Assembly: GCA_030386875.1 (NCBI GenBank)
Contig: CM059562.1
Coordinates: 66,400,201-66,464,200, forward strand
Source of the DNA: Morinoia aosen
Taxonomy: Eukaryota > Arthropoda > Malacostraca > Amphipoda > Talitridae
Length of the DNA: 64,000 nt
Reading direction: 5' to 3'
Shown piece by piece: positions 39,701 to 52,643 of the stretch. Position numbers and translations under genes: made by a program. The notes below the pieces were generated by a model that was not told the origin of the DNA, did no database searches, and saw only the letters and a program-made list of their open reading frames with translations. The first letter of the stretch is position 1, and each line of letters begins with the position of its first letter.

Positions 39701-40691
39701 TTCTATGAGGGAAGACCCTTTATTGTGTGATATATTCCTGATAATAGGATGAAAATTCTTCCTTAATCGTATCGATAAAATCGCCCATAGAGTGACTAAC
39801 CACTATCGACCGACATTCGAGTCCTCCTTTGTTTAACAGCCTGGGAGTGCGCTGGTCCAGACGCGCAGCGGGGACGAACTTCCATTAATGGATGAATGGT
39901 AACTGCATATAACACAACGAAAAGCTGCCACAATCTAAATTGATGTAATACATCTGCCTTAAATTAGGAAACGTCCAAGTGGTCTGATCACCTCACGAAT
40001 AATCTTGATGAATAAAACGTGTACAAAGTTTAAGAGAAGGAGTAGTAAACTCTCGATTATTTATTTAAAACTAATGAATTGTGATCAAAGAAACAAAGTG
40101 AACGGATTATATTGGCTCAATTTTCATTCACTATGCTCTATATGAATTAAATGAGAATAATTCTTCACCAGTGCTGAAATCAACGTTCAACTATTATAAC
40201 GCGAAACATGTTCAGAAAAAAAAGTCTTTCGTGACATCCTTTAAGAAAGAACGAACCAAATGGAAAGAAACGGCCTCCTGGGGAGCAGCATCATCTTCAG
40301 AATGGAGTATATTCAGACGGCAAAAGGTCTTTTTGTTATGAAACACTTAAATTTCGGAAGTCATGTACGCGTTCATAGAAATCAATTTATGAAATCGGAA
40401 TGTTTTTAGTGATTTGTGTCAACGAAATGAAGATAAATATGGTCCTACATAAAAAACAATGTTATTTACAATAAACAATTGCGCATTGTTGAAAATGTGC
40501 TAAATTTATTGACAGCCATCCTTAATAATGGGTACATCTAGTCCAGATTCTGCATCTCAGAGAGCTGTCACCCACAACAAAAAATCATAGGCGAATGGAA
40601 CGTTTTTATACAAAACCCTCAAGATGGAAAATCCTCCACTGAAAACGTCTTTAAAAAACAAAATAAAACATATATTACGAAAATTATTTCT
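36732..40691. other. Mostly AT-rich stretch with two GC-rich patches, no confirmed gene
   Basis: A GC-rich patch at 37070-37200 has a minus-strand frame including KLEEQLGLLSQAEPSLI. A second patch around 37560-37680 follows a perfect TACTAAC branch-like word at 37559-37565 and a nearby acceptor. A third island at 38590-38870 is open on both strands. An inverted repeat lies at 39639-39648 and 39664-39673 (cattgtaacg and cgttacaatg). None of these gives a recognisable protein. Confidence 0.35.
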
Positions 40692-40716
40692 GTTTCTCGT
40701 ATTTAATACGAGAAAC
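40692..40716. repeat. Perfect 12-bp inverted repeat with a 1-nt centre
   Basis: gtttctcgtatt (40692-40703) and aatacgagaaac (40705-40716) are exact reverse complements around a single t. With almost no loop it is better seen as a dyad-symmetric site or a short cruciform than as an RNA hairpin. No gene lies next to it. Confidence 0.88.
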
Positions 40717-43700
40717 GTCAAAGAATATGTGTCAAATTTAAGAATATGTGTTTATTAAAATAGTTTTTGATATAGCGGCATTCTTTCATTATATGCATCC
40801 ACCGTAATTTGTTTTCAATCACTTGTTAGTTTAGCTTACAGCGTTAACGTGTTGTCTGCATGAGCTCATACTTCTCAGACACAAGGTGTATTATTCTTTT
40901 ATAGCACGCATGCAACCTCTAATTTCAACGAAACGACTTGAGCACTTTATTTCTCTATAAAACGTTCATGATCTGTGACTAATATCTGAATGAAAATTAT
41001 GAAATTAGGATTGCAATAGATTTTCAGAATCCGTCCTTTATTTATTTTGTATATGAGTTTTTACAACGGATGTACAGATTTCTTACCAGTAATTTTGCTT
41101 CAGTGTTTCTTATTTTAAGCTTTGTCCTACGTCAGATTTTTTTCATCTAGAGTTAACATTTTCAAGGTTTACTTTTCTCTGGTGCGGTGAATTCTGTTAT
41201 CTTGGATTCCTTCTCCTTGAATGATTCTATTAACCTAGTTTTGACACTTCAAAAGTTGAAGCAATCCCTGTTTCAGTTAGAGAAGAAATCTACACTTGGA
41301 AACTTAGCAGCGAACTTTTCCTTTATCCGTTGTGAGTGACGTGAGACGTACAGAAGTATAAAGCCAAAACAGTTCACGTGCGCAGGAGCTGAGGAGGAGG
41401 AATGCAAGGCGGTAACATCGGGTAACAATGACAGGCCCGCGCACTGAGCCAATCACGCCAGGCGTCACGAGATTACAACTCAACCATGAATAATATTCTG
41501 GAAGTAAGTGGCAGGTATCAAGGGCCCTACAAAGGATATTTAAGAGAGATTAGGGCATTTGAGAGGAATTAGCGCCAATCAATGAGTTCCCTACAGGAAA
41601 GTACAGAGGAGGGGCGTTTATAATCCATATAGCGACCACTCGGGAGGCTGCCTCAAGTATGTGTGAAAGGTGAGCTTTCAATGCCGTCTGCTCGGGGCTG
41701 TTGCGTTCGCTTAACTAGCATCATAGATGGGTTGGCTAGCGCGTAACTCTAAGCTTGGAGTTACCAGATCATTTTGAAGTCAACTCGAACTCACGAATGG
41801 GGATAATTGCACTCGAAATTGCATCTTTCATATATTTCGATGCGTTTCAAATATTTCTAAGAGTTGAAGATGAAGAGTTTCTTCTTCAATATGGGTGTGG
41901 AATTCCCATTTTTGAGTTCTGCTACCTTCATCGGACTGTAAAAAATGATGATCTTTCAAAGCCTACGCTTACTTTGATTTTGAAGTCAAAACAGCGATGC
42001 GATAATATTTGTAATTGAACGATCGTGCGCTGTCCATGAACAACAACAACTTGCTTGCAAATTTGAATTTTTCCCTCGCACCGAAAATGTTATTCCCAAC
42101 ATAACACGCGTAATTTAGCAATTATTCCGGCCATAAACGGTTACATTTAGTATGTCAACTTTCCCATTTTGTTTCAAATAATTTTACGATCTTCAAACCT
42201 GTTACTCATGCATTCTCAGTTTCACATTAGGCGACGATATACAATTGTTTTTAATTGTTACGAGCATGAGAATCTTTTCCAGTCCTACCAACCGCAATTT
42301 AATACGTGTACAGTAAACTTTATTTTAGTGTCAAACGATGTGCCATAAGTGGCAACAAAACGTGAAGCTACCGCCTCTTGCTAATTTCTGAGAATTCTGC
42401 TTCAAGTTTATCCCACGGGGAAGGAATTATCAGGAAGTGATCGGAACATTGTTTTATCTGTTGAAGTAGCAATTAAAGTGGGATGCAGGATGAATACTAG
42501 ATGCATCCTATTTGGCTAGCGAGTGCATGGTTACTCGATTTTAAAGTATACAAGCCACTACAGAAAATTTTGCATCTGCTACTGAGGAACTCATGTACAT
42601 GCCCAGCTGAAGCAGTTAACTAATTTGCTTACGCGAGAGTACAATTAATATAATGATTTTACTATGTAAAATCTTCAAGAGTCATTTCGTTTAGAGTGAA
42701 GGCACTACGAAACCAAGCAGTAGTTAGGCACACATGCTTCACCATATATAATAATATAAATTTTTCAATATATCACACAAAATAAATTAAATTAGTCATA
42801 ACATTTACACATATTGTATATATACCATGAATTATATAAATCTTGACTGTGCTTTATGGTGCCAATAACTACAAATCCTTCATTTATTTTTTGGCTGTCA
42901 TTGTCGAGCTCCGGTGTAAGGTGAAAAAGACCAATGTTAAGGAAATTTTTGAATAACCGTTCAAATGAGCCTCATGAAATGATACACGATCTTCTTCTGA
43001 TGTATTTGAATCAGTAAATTTTAATATCCTCTTAGACTTTTAAGTTCCGTACAGCAAGTGTTTGTAATCGAGTTTTTTTTAATATCTAACCCGAGGCTTT
43101 TTAGTACAATAAAAACTTCAGGAAGCTCAACCTTGAGGAATTAGCGCCTTCGCAGGTTCCTAGTGAATTAAACGAATAGTTTTGAAAGTTGTTCCGCTAG
43201 TCATTTGTTTTTAAGACACTGACGTACATTTTAAACACAAGATTACAGTAAATTGACATGAACTGGATAGTTTCATTGAGACGTTAAGATCCCACGAGCA
43301 GAAAGTTCAACCGTTAACAAGTCAATGTTCAGCAGCACTCAAAGCCATTCTTCAGAAACATCGGTCGTACGCTTCACAGCGGAGGACAACAGGTTGTGTG
43401 AAAGGAATCGAACAGAAAAACAGTCCGGACGGTTACGGTCAATGGTTTCCGCTCTCCAGGTGACATCTGAAAGACAACTTCTCCGGGAAAACATTCATTA
43501 GTGGTAATGTAAACATAAGGGATGACTGAACGAAGACTGACCCTTCGCAGCGGAGATTGTCGACCAATGACCATTTTTGTAATTGAAAGTTGATCGATCT
43601 ACCATGATTATCGTGCGGCACAAAAAGTTTCCAAGAATCGCTTGGAGGGAAAATTTTCTCATAATTTTTTTACTGGCGTCTGAAAACTGTTTCACGAGAT

Positions 43701-44113
43701 GTCGGACAGGGTCACCTATCAAATTTTCAAATTTTATTTTAGATTAGCTTGAAATTAGTTTTATAAGGTTCTTCTTTGCTGGACTTCTAAAACACTTATT
43801 GATATTCCATGTGAACTCGAGAATTGAAACAATATATGTGAGTGGAAAATTAGTAATACTAGCCGCATTTGCAATTTCATCGAACCGTCAGTTCATTGAA
43901 GTGGAGAACAGGAGTATTTCACAATACCATAATGCATAGATACTTTGAGAAAAATAAAATAAAGCGTAATGTAAGTAAATTTATAGGTTTAATAATTTCA
44001 AACGTACATGCTCGTTAAGTCGCTAACAATGACATAAATTTGTGCTCTTTAACCCCTTATAATAAGATCCTTCAGCTCAAATGAGGCGTAGTGTACTGTA
44101 TAGAATAAACCAA
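40717..44113. other. AT-rich stretch with no gene recognised
   Basis: A moderately GC-rich patch at 41340-41470 includes a CCAAT word. A group of overlapping minus-strand frames at 43374-43722 matches nothing known. No repeat array or element was recognised. Confidence 0.4.
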
Positions 44114-44230
44114 GGATAAAATATGTTAAATTTAGTTTTTTCACGTAGTGTAAGCTGCTAAATTTTTGGAGGGTGAAATAAAATGTTAAATTTAATTTCA
44201 CATAGTGCAATCTGCTAAATGTTTGGTGAC
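44114..44230. repeat. Tandem duplication of about 60 bp
   Basis: Two adjacent copies share gataaaatatgttaaattta / gaaataaaatgttaaattta, then tcac(g/a)tagtg(t/c)aa(g/t)ctgctaaat and a final tttgg. Corresponding words are 60 bp apart (44123 and 44183). The copies differ by several substitutions and small gaps, so the duplication is old. Confidence 0.8.
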
Positions 44231-45577
44231 TTTTATCCTATTGATGTGAAGCATTAAAATTATCGCAAATCCACACCAAAGCGTCTCATAACAAAAAATT
44301 AAAAAAGTAAGCACTTCCATGGCCTTGCTAAATTTTCGTTGGGTTCTTCACTTCAAAGAATATTTTTGAAAAATTTTCTGGTGTTTACGTTGTGTTAAGG
44401 TTCTTTAACTTCGGAACACGGCCTGTGTCGTTGGGACGATGATGGATTGTGGTGATGTGAGGGACTCGGCCGCTTTTAATTAGACAACGAAAACTCCGCC
44501 GTGATCTGCAGAAACGAGCAACGTCTACACTTTGTTCTCAGTTCTCACTTTTATTACGTCCGTATGAAACACTGTGTTTGAATAATATTAACTTTTTCGG
44601 GAAATGTCTTCTCTAAAATATCCTTAAGCCCTTAACAGGCCTAAATTTGTGTTTAGATATATCCAAGCTCATGAAAAGATCAGGTGACAAAGAATTCAAT
44701 GGAAATTCATGATTTTTCAGACGAATGTTCATCAGGAACTTGAAGACGAAGAACACAGCACGTTGGGAAATCATATAAATTTTACTTCTTACTTTACACA
44801 CTTAATCTATAAAAGTGAAGAAACTAAAAACTAGAAGTCCTATTTTTTCTTAAACGTTTCGGAGTCCAGCTGGACTCGACTCGAGAAGAAAACTACTTGT
44901 TCCTGAGTTTCCTAGAGGAGAGATTGGTGTCTCTATGTGAATAAAATGTTTGGCTATACATTCCAAAAGTGAAAAATTTACTGCTATGGACAAGAAAGAT
45001 AAGATTACTGGAAGGTTTCAACTTCAAATCAGGAATCGCCTTTCCAATTATTGAAACATTCTGCATCAGAGGAGAGTCAAGACATGTCGTATCTTCTCGG
45101 CAAAATCATTACGATACGTGGCTTCGACAACTCTGATTGATGATAGCTCCTTCAAAAGATGGTCCCAGAAATCTTGACAAAATTCCTGGGATGCTATGGA
45201 ACGACAGTCGAGTCATCCTCTGATGAGGTAAATATGAAATGAAGACCTTTGAATTCGAGTTCTGGAGTTTCTGCGCTAATTATGAGCTTATCGGAAAAGG
45301 TAAAATTCATTCCAATTTATCGAACGCTTGGCAAGAACTACAATCTAAAAATCTGGTTGTTTTGTCGGGTCAATAAAATAACAAAATGTTTTTAGAAAAG
45401 GCAAAATAGTGCGTTAGGATTGTTTATTGGCAGTGTAGCAGAATCTTGCCATGGTCAAGCGGACAGGACGGTGTGCAATGTATCGTGTTCCATGGTTCGT
45501 TCCCCGCCCGCTGTCGAGAAACATCACCTAATTAAAGCACTAATGATCAATCCATTTCCCATTAATGACTTTTTCAG
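44231..45577. other. AT-rich stretch with no gene recognised
   Basis: Only short frames without recognised motifs, and no repeat array. Confidence 0.4.
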
Positions 45578-45644
45578 GGCGGACTCGAGGCTTGTAATTG
45601 GTGGGAGGGACGAGGTTGCCTCGCGTCCAAGCTCTCTTGCCGAA
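45578..45644 (+). CDS. Candidate 67-nt internal exon
   Basis: A CTAAT branch-like word at about 45540, a pyrimidine tract ending in ctttttcag and a donor GAA|GTAAGG bracket 67 nt that are GC-richer than the flanks. Two plus frames are open (one reading ADSRLVIGGRDEVASRPSSL); third-position GC is about 55-60 % in each. The minus strand is open here too. No family was recognised. The splice layout is good but the coding evidence is weak. Confidence 0.2.
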
Positions 45645-46589
45645 GTAAGGAGGATGCTCGACAAGCGTCGCTGTTTTTCAAACATTTTCTAAAATTCGTT
45701 CTATATCAATGTGTTTTTCTACGAAAAATGCAGGATTTTATCAGAGGAGTTCAGCCAAATTTTTATAGAATTAGAGGGTATTAGAAGAGTGTATAAATAA
45801 TTCTATTTCACATGTTGTATTGTTTCATATAGGTACAATAACATAATCGTATGAGTATTTCTGATTGCCTCTAGCCAGGAACTATCACTTCGCCTGTTTA
45901 TTACTTCAATGAGATGTTCTTGGTAAAGCTTAAATTACTTCCTGTATACGAACAAGGAATAATGAAGTGCTCACATGAAACTTCGATCCTCAACAACTCT
46001 GTTTCAAACTGATAGGGGCAAGGATCATTACACAAATTGCATCGAGGTTTCCCACACCGCATTCAAACGTTATGCACAACTCGGATAATTTCCAAACTTG
46101 AATTTGTTTGACATGTAACTTTGATTTCCACATACATATTTCAGCACGTTTAAAGAGTTAGGTGAGCAATTCCAGTTTTTGTAATATTATTTAGAGAATT
46201 CTTTCTGAGGAAATAAGTTCCACATCTGGAAATTCAGGACGATAGTGAAACTACTCGGTATTATTTACTCATGAGTCTCTACTGGTTGTGAATAGAACGG
46301 GTACTTAAAAAATCTTGCTTTCTAACTCCGACACTAACTTTGATGACAATTAGCCCATTACATTGTATTTATTGTACCCATTCTCTGGTGCCATCATAAA
46401 TTGTGATATATCGACAACTTACTTTCAGAACACCTATACTGTACAATCAGAGTAGTGATAAACTGATTTGCCTCAGATCTCATTTTATTACAAGGCCATA
46501 AATTTTACTTTTGCTTCGTTCAATGATGCATTATATTTCAAATATACCAATACCGAAATATTTTGTTATTTTTTCCATTTTTATTTCAG
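45645..46589. other. AT-rich stretch with no gene recognised
   Basis: No frame or motif of note. Confidence 0.4.
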
Positions 46590-46666
46590 ATACTGAGAGT
46601 TTGATGAATTACTTGGAACGAATATTTCAATGCCAGCCCGTGAAACTGCATACGTTGAACGTCTAA
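46590..46666 (+). CDS. Candidate 3'-terminal exon, 24 codons
   Basis: A long pyrimidine tract ending in atttttatttcag is one of the best acceptors in the window. After two leading bases the frame reads TESLMNYLERIFQCQPVKLH and closes at TAA (46664-46666). Codon use is not strongly biased, no family was recognised and no upstream partner exon was identified. Confidence 0.15.
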
Positions 46667-49600
46667 TTTGCTCTAACTAAAAGATACATTCATTATTTTG
46701 AGTTGCTTCAAAATACACATCTATTGCGAAGACAAGCTTCATATTTTTGATTTCAATTTGCCTGAGGTTTTCGGATTTTCTTTCGTTGGCTCAACTTCTG
46801 AGCAGTTAGCAACTATTAGTTGGGAGAAGGTACGATAAGCAGTAATCTTAATGCGTCTTTATGTCGCTTTTTGGTGTGTCCGAGATAATTGCTTAATGGT
46901 TTTGTGAGTGCGATGTGGTGACGATAGGCGAGTCGAGGATAAGCAACCGACACACGGCCTGATCGATTGCCGTCACCATCGGACTCTAAGGTAGGACATT
47001 TATCAGCCCAAACTACCACGGACGAGATTAATAGAGCGCGTGGAGAGCAGGCTTTGCTCAGCTTAAATGTGGTATGTGGTGTAGAAACGTGCTGTATTTT
47101 GCGACACGCCTTTAATGAGGAACTAAATGAGGTTTCTACATTAAGAATTTTAACCTCATGAGCAAATTTCAGGGACCGTCCAAGGATTACCGGAAACTTT
47201 CTTGACTAATCAGATTTTAATTAAAGAATTAGATTTCCTTTCTGTCAAAAAACTGAGTGCATAAAATCAATAAGAAAAGCTAAAAAATACCACAAACTTG
47301 ACGGCTTTCTCAAAGAAATCAAAAACTGTAAATATTAAAGCAAACCAGTATCATGGAAATTAGAAAACTACAGAACGTCGGTACCAAATCGACGTAAGTC
47401 GATGCCCAGGCTGTCAAGCAGCAGTAACTCTTGCGCCCTGTGAAACTTACACAGAGCTGGTCATCTGCTGAGAGGGACACCGACACCAAGTTAGCGTAGC
47501 TCTCATCAGTTAATGTTGTCGTAAATCGTGGTCATGTTTATGGTATAACGCGTTCTGGACAGCTAGAGCTGCGAAGTGCTTCTTCTTCTTTGAGATAACC
47601 GCACGAAAAACGACTTCCCATGGAGGTGTCTCCTCTTCGCAATAATTTCTCGACGATAGCTGTAAAGATAATGTAACGTCGCTTTGTGCATGGAAGAGAG
47701 AAGCCGCTCTCAATGAGACCTAGATCGATCATCGATAAGTGTATAAGCAGAAAAACGTTATTCCTCTCTAGTACGGTGGCATCTGTGAGAGAAAAAATGC
47801 CTCAGCTATTTGAGAATTTAACTCGCAGAACAGTTCAATTAACTTACTTGTTGAAGTGCTATGAATTTGACGTTATTTTGGTATATTTTAAATCTGCATT
47901 GCCGGTAAGGCATTAAATGCTGGAACTAACGCGTATTCAAAGAAGCTAACACATCACAATCCCCTGACTATAATTTCAAATAACAAATTCTCTATCGATA
48001 ATTGCGCGCCATAACTCGTCTTGAAGGCCCATTAAATCCTGGCAGTATTTCCATTTGTTGTACACTTGTATCACTTAATTGTGGCTTTGGAACATTCATT
48101 GGCCATTTATTGCCAGAGATGGCGTCATTACAGAGAAGACTGTTCCCAGGTGAGAAATTACGTTCATTTTTACTCCAACTATACAGCTTCCACTGCGTCC
48201 TTACATGAAGACGTAATATACATCAGTTGTAGTTTAGGAGATATTTTAGTGTTATTTTGCACATCAATGCCGGGGCATTTTACGGAGATTTGAATATCAC
48301 CGTGAGCTCATATGTCTTCATTGCCTGTTGCACAACTTGAGTTACTAGTGCAGTAACTGGCATCTTAGTGGTAAAGTTGTCGCTCAGTGCGCTAAAATTT
48401 CTCAACCTAGAAAAATATTTTGCAGATGTTGAGACTTAGTATTCGATAATAAGCGAATCGGCTGAAGCAAACACTGAGAATCAGTTGCGAAAAATCTGAC
48501 AGTAAAACATCATTCCGATCACATAAAAAAGCTCATTAGACGTTTGATTTATGAAGGAAAATCGATATTATCTGGTACCATGGATGAAATTATTCAGATT
48601 TTTCTCTTAATGCAAATCTGCAGTACATCGTCGCAAAAAATTTGCAATTTCTCGTATTTGAAAGATAAGTTAAATGAAATACGACTTCTATCACACATTT
48701 AGGCATTTTACTCCAGTGACGATGGTACCTCCCTCGAGTCTCTTAAGAGCTGTTCGGTTCAAGCATAACGATGGACTTGTGCAAGCGCGAATGGAGAGCT
48801 GAGCGACAAATAAGTCTATCCTCCTGAGCACGGGAGTGAGACACAGGAAGCCACTTAGAAGCTCCACCCTAATCGCCCAAGAAGCCTCCTAGTTGATCTG
48901 TCTCAATGTCCAGTGTCCACCAACATAGGGTGCCTTATCGTAGCTTGGCCAACAATTTCTTGACCCTTAAATAGCCAATTCTTTGTCTACTCATAAGCTT
49001 AGCATACTACTGCATTCATTGCCGCAGTCTAGGTTTTCATTCGTAACAGAATATTCATTTCGAGTTTATGGTACTTTACAAAAATTTACAAGGTTATCTT
49101 GGCTAAAATAAAGCGTCAAACTAAATGAAGTTCCATACCAATCTAATCTTAAAGTTAAATTTCACATTGCATTAGTTTTTAAAAGATTCTGATGGACATT
49201 CATATCATCATGCACAATTTCAACCTTCGCCATGATATCTGGAAAGATTTCCATAGGGCCAATATGGTAGATCTTACGGAAGAATCGTTTATCTCTATAC
49301 TTGATTCTTCACACCTCGAAGAGAGTTATTTATGCTGATGCTCAGTGAGTTTCGCCGCAGCTGTGCTTTATCAGAGGAGCTTCAGCGACTCCAGTAGAGT
49401 CTCCTCACTCACTAATGAGGGCAGTCTTATCATGACACTGCCGGGCACTCGCCAGGTCTCTCAGATTTTGTGGTAACAAGGAATTTGCTGCGGCATTAGA
49501 AAACAAACTGGTTCCTAAGCCCAAAGATAAGAGAATTACTTTATCATCAATTAAATTTATCACCGGTAGAGGACACACCGGACAATAAAACCAAGGTGAG

Positions 49601-50980
49601 TCTGGTTCAAAATACAGTGCCGGAAAATGTGAACAATACTCCTTGTCCACAGGAGATTATTTATCCGTCAACACTGTTTTATTGGTTGAGTAGTTTTGTT
49701 TTGTCCATCTGACCCTTTTGTTATGTCCATCTTTTAATACATGTTCAAGAAAAGTATGGAAATGTTAGAAATTCATTTTTCAAGAAAAGAAAATTGAATC
49801 AGTTTTCAACTTTGAAACGTTTTGATTATCCTGCCTAAGTGTGGACTGAAAAATAGAATGTAGAAATAGTAGAATCGCAAAAAGCACATGAGCATAAACA
49901 TTTATCCTTTAGAAGGAGCATGTAATCTAGAACGAATGCGGTCGTCACTAATGAATTGTCTAGCACGTCATCATCACCAGGTCGATCACAGGCGTCCGCT
50001 GAGTTATATAGCAGAGCCTTAACTTCGATGCATCATTAAGGAGGTGGCAAGTTTTTGCTTGAGTGTCCAGTAATTAAGGAGCCAGCAAATTCTGGCAAGA
50101 GCGAGTACATGCCACACACGCTAGCGCAGCTTAATTAGTTGCATTCTTCAGACCTGCTATGTTTGCCAACTGCGGCTTCTCTTGTCAGACAAATATTCTA
50201 CCTCGAAGAATCGATGAATGTTCTGACTGAGGAACGACTGATGCAACGCGCCTATATGCTATACTTATCACCGCTCCCAGTGCATTGAGCACTTTTATAA
50301 ACTTGAGTACGAATTATCGCTTCAATTGCAGTATTATAACTTTGTTACCATTTTGTTGTATTTGTGCTTCAACGAACAAAGACTGGTGTGGCTGATGGCT
50401 ATCATGAGCTAGAGTCCCACACACCACGCAGAAAAAAAATTCAGAAATATATCCGAGTGTTGACCTGTTTAAGTCAGTCTCGTCTTGAGTTTACGGTAGT
50501 TTATAATCATGTTCCTGCATACACTGTAAATGAACGCTGAGATATGATTCAGGCTACAGTACAAAATATTCTCCTTGAATTTTTGTGAGCATTCAAAGAG
50601 TCCTTGCAATCTAAGATCAGCAACCTTTACGCCTCAGGTTCCAGCTCCTGCCAAGCGTCTGGCCACTTTATCTGCCCCTCGACGTGGGTCGTTTCTTAAT
50701 CTTTTTTACCCCCTACTAGTACTGTGTTAGTGGTCGCAGGCTACAAGGTTCCCTGACAAATTTATTGGTGACACGGGACCGCTGAGATGCTGTAGTGATA
50801 GCGCCAGGAGACGGCTCTTTCTAGCTAGATACATATCACTTAACGAATTGTTCAGGTGGCCCAATTTAATTTAATTACATTTTTTAATGGCGTGTAGTGA
50901 TAATTCCCAACGATTTTATGGCATGATTCTTATCTACGCAGCATCAAAGTAAAGGTAACTATCCTGGGATCAGAATCCAG
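46667..50980. other. AT-rich stretch with no gene recognised
   Basis: A minus-strand frame at 46816-47019 contains a W-A-D-K motif resembling one near 1 kb. An 81-codon minus-strand frame at 49405-49650 has a protein-like composition without a recognised domain. No confirmed element was found. Confidence 0.35.
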
Positions 50981-50989
50981 TTTAATTAA

Positions 50990-51160
50990 GTAAATATAAA
51001 AGCCATGTTCGTCCTTGGGAAGAATTGATGCGAGGGTGTAGACAATTTAAATTGTTTAAGGCTTTTACTAGTACTCGATTTTTAAAAAATAAATACATTG
51101 AGACGGATATCAGGCCTTGCGATGCACACAATGTACCTGCACGTATTTTCCTCGGCTACC
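50990..51160 (+). pseudogene. LINE reverse transcriptase remnant, 5' piece
   Basis: One frame gives KAMFVLG and another gives RQFKLFKAFTSTRFLKNKYI then ETDIRP. Together they match the segment of CR1/L2/Jockey-group LINE reverse transcriptases that reads KAN-x-x-LG-x-I-(K/R)R-x-F, then F-L-x-L-Y-x-x-(Y/L)-(I/V)-R-P. The frame change within about 30 bp shows decay. The next expected block (LEY-x-x-x-V-W) is not readable because the 62-bp array starts at 51162. The C-terminal continuation of the same domain resumes on the far side of the array at 52644. Confidence 0.55.
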
Positions 51161-51161
51161 A

Positions 51162-52643
51162 AAGTAACATCTCTGTCAGAGGAGTGCACGAGTGCAAGCG
51201 CAGGGCTTCTTCAGTGTTACCTCAAGTAACATCTCTGTCAGAGGAGTGCACCAGTGCAAGCGCACGGCTTCTTCAGTGTTACCTCAAGTAACATCTCTAT
51301 CTGAGGAGTGCACGAGTGCAAGCGCAGGGCTTCTTCAGTGTTACCTCAAGTAACATCTCTGTCAGAGGAGTGCACGAGTGCAAGCGCAGGGCTTCTTCAG
51401 TGTTACCTCAAGTAACATCTCTGTCAGAGGAGTGCACGAGTGCAAGCGCAGGGCTTCTTCAGTGTTACCTCAAGTAACATCTCTGTCAGAGGAGTGCACC
51501 AGTGCAAGCGCACGGCTTCTTCAGTGTTACCTCAAGTAACATCTCTATCTGAGGAGTGCACGAGTGCAAGCGCAGGGCTTCTTCAGTGTTACCTCAAGTA
51601 ACATCTCTGTCAGAGGAGTGCACCAGTGCAAGCGCAGGGCTTCTTCAGTGTTACCTCAAGTAACATCTCTGTGAGAGGAGTGCACCAGTGCAAGCGCAGG
51701 ACTTCTTCAGTGTTACCTCAAGTAACATCTCTGTCAGAGGAGTGCACCAGTGCAAGCGCACGGCTTCTTCAGTGTTACCTCAAGTAACATCTCTGTGAGA
51801 GGAGTGCACCAGTGCAAGCGCAGGACTTCTTCATTGTTACCTCAAGTAACATCTCTGTCAGAGGAGTGCACCAGTGCAAGCGCAGGGCTTCTTCAGTGTT
51901 ACCTCAAGTAACATCTCTGTGAGAGGAGTGCACCAGTGCCAGCGGAGGACTTCTTCAGTGTTACCTCAAGTAACATCTCTGTCAGAGGAGTGCACCAGTG
52001 CAAGCGCAGGGCTTCTTCAGTGTTACCTCAAGTATATCTCAGTCAGAGGAATGCACCAGTGCAAGCGCAGGGCTTCTTCAGTGTTACCTCAAGTAACATG
52101 TCTGTGAGAGGAGTGCACCAGTGCAAGCGCAGGGCTTCTTCAGTGTTACCTCAAGTAACATCTCTGTGAGAGGAGTGCACCAGTGCAAGCGCAGGACTTC
52201 TTCAGTGTTACCTCAAGTAACATCTCTGTCAGAGGAGTGCACCAGTGCAAGCGCAGGGCTTCTTCAGTGTTACCTCAAGTATATCTCAGTCAGAGGAATG
52301 CACCAGTGCAAGCGCAGGACTTCTTCATTGTTACCTCAAGTAACATCTCTGTCAGAGGAGTGCACCAGTGCAAGCGCAGGGCTTCTTCAGTGTTACCTCA
52401 AGTAACATCTCTGTGAGAGGAGTGCACCAGTGCAAGCGCAGGACTTCTTCAGTGTTACCTCAAGTAACATCTCTGTCAGAGGAGTGCACCAGTGCAAGCG
52501 CAGGGCTTCTTCAGTGTTACCTCAAGTATATCTCAGTCAGAGGAATGCACCAGTGCAAGCGCAGGGCTTCTTCAGTGTTACCTCAAGTAACATGTCTGTG
52601 AGAGGAGTGCACCAGTGCAAGCGCAGGGCTTCTTCAGTGTTAC
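51162..52643. repeat. 62-bp minisatellite, 24 units, three higher-order regimes
   Basis: The unit begins aagtaacatctctgtcagag and continues through gtgcaccagtgcaagcgcag. Starts fall every 62 bp from 51162 to 51968. Three variant units of 61 bp (aagtatatctcagtcagagg type) start at 52030, 52277 and 52524, exactly 247 bp apart. Variant order shows a four-unit 248-bp block (units 2-7), a two-unit 124-bp block (units 8-13) and then a four-unit 247-bp block. Overlapping frames of up to about 119 codons through the array are by-products. The array sits inside a LINE reverse transcriptase remnant. Confidence 0.97.
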
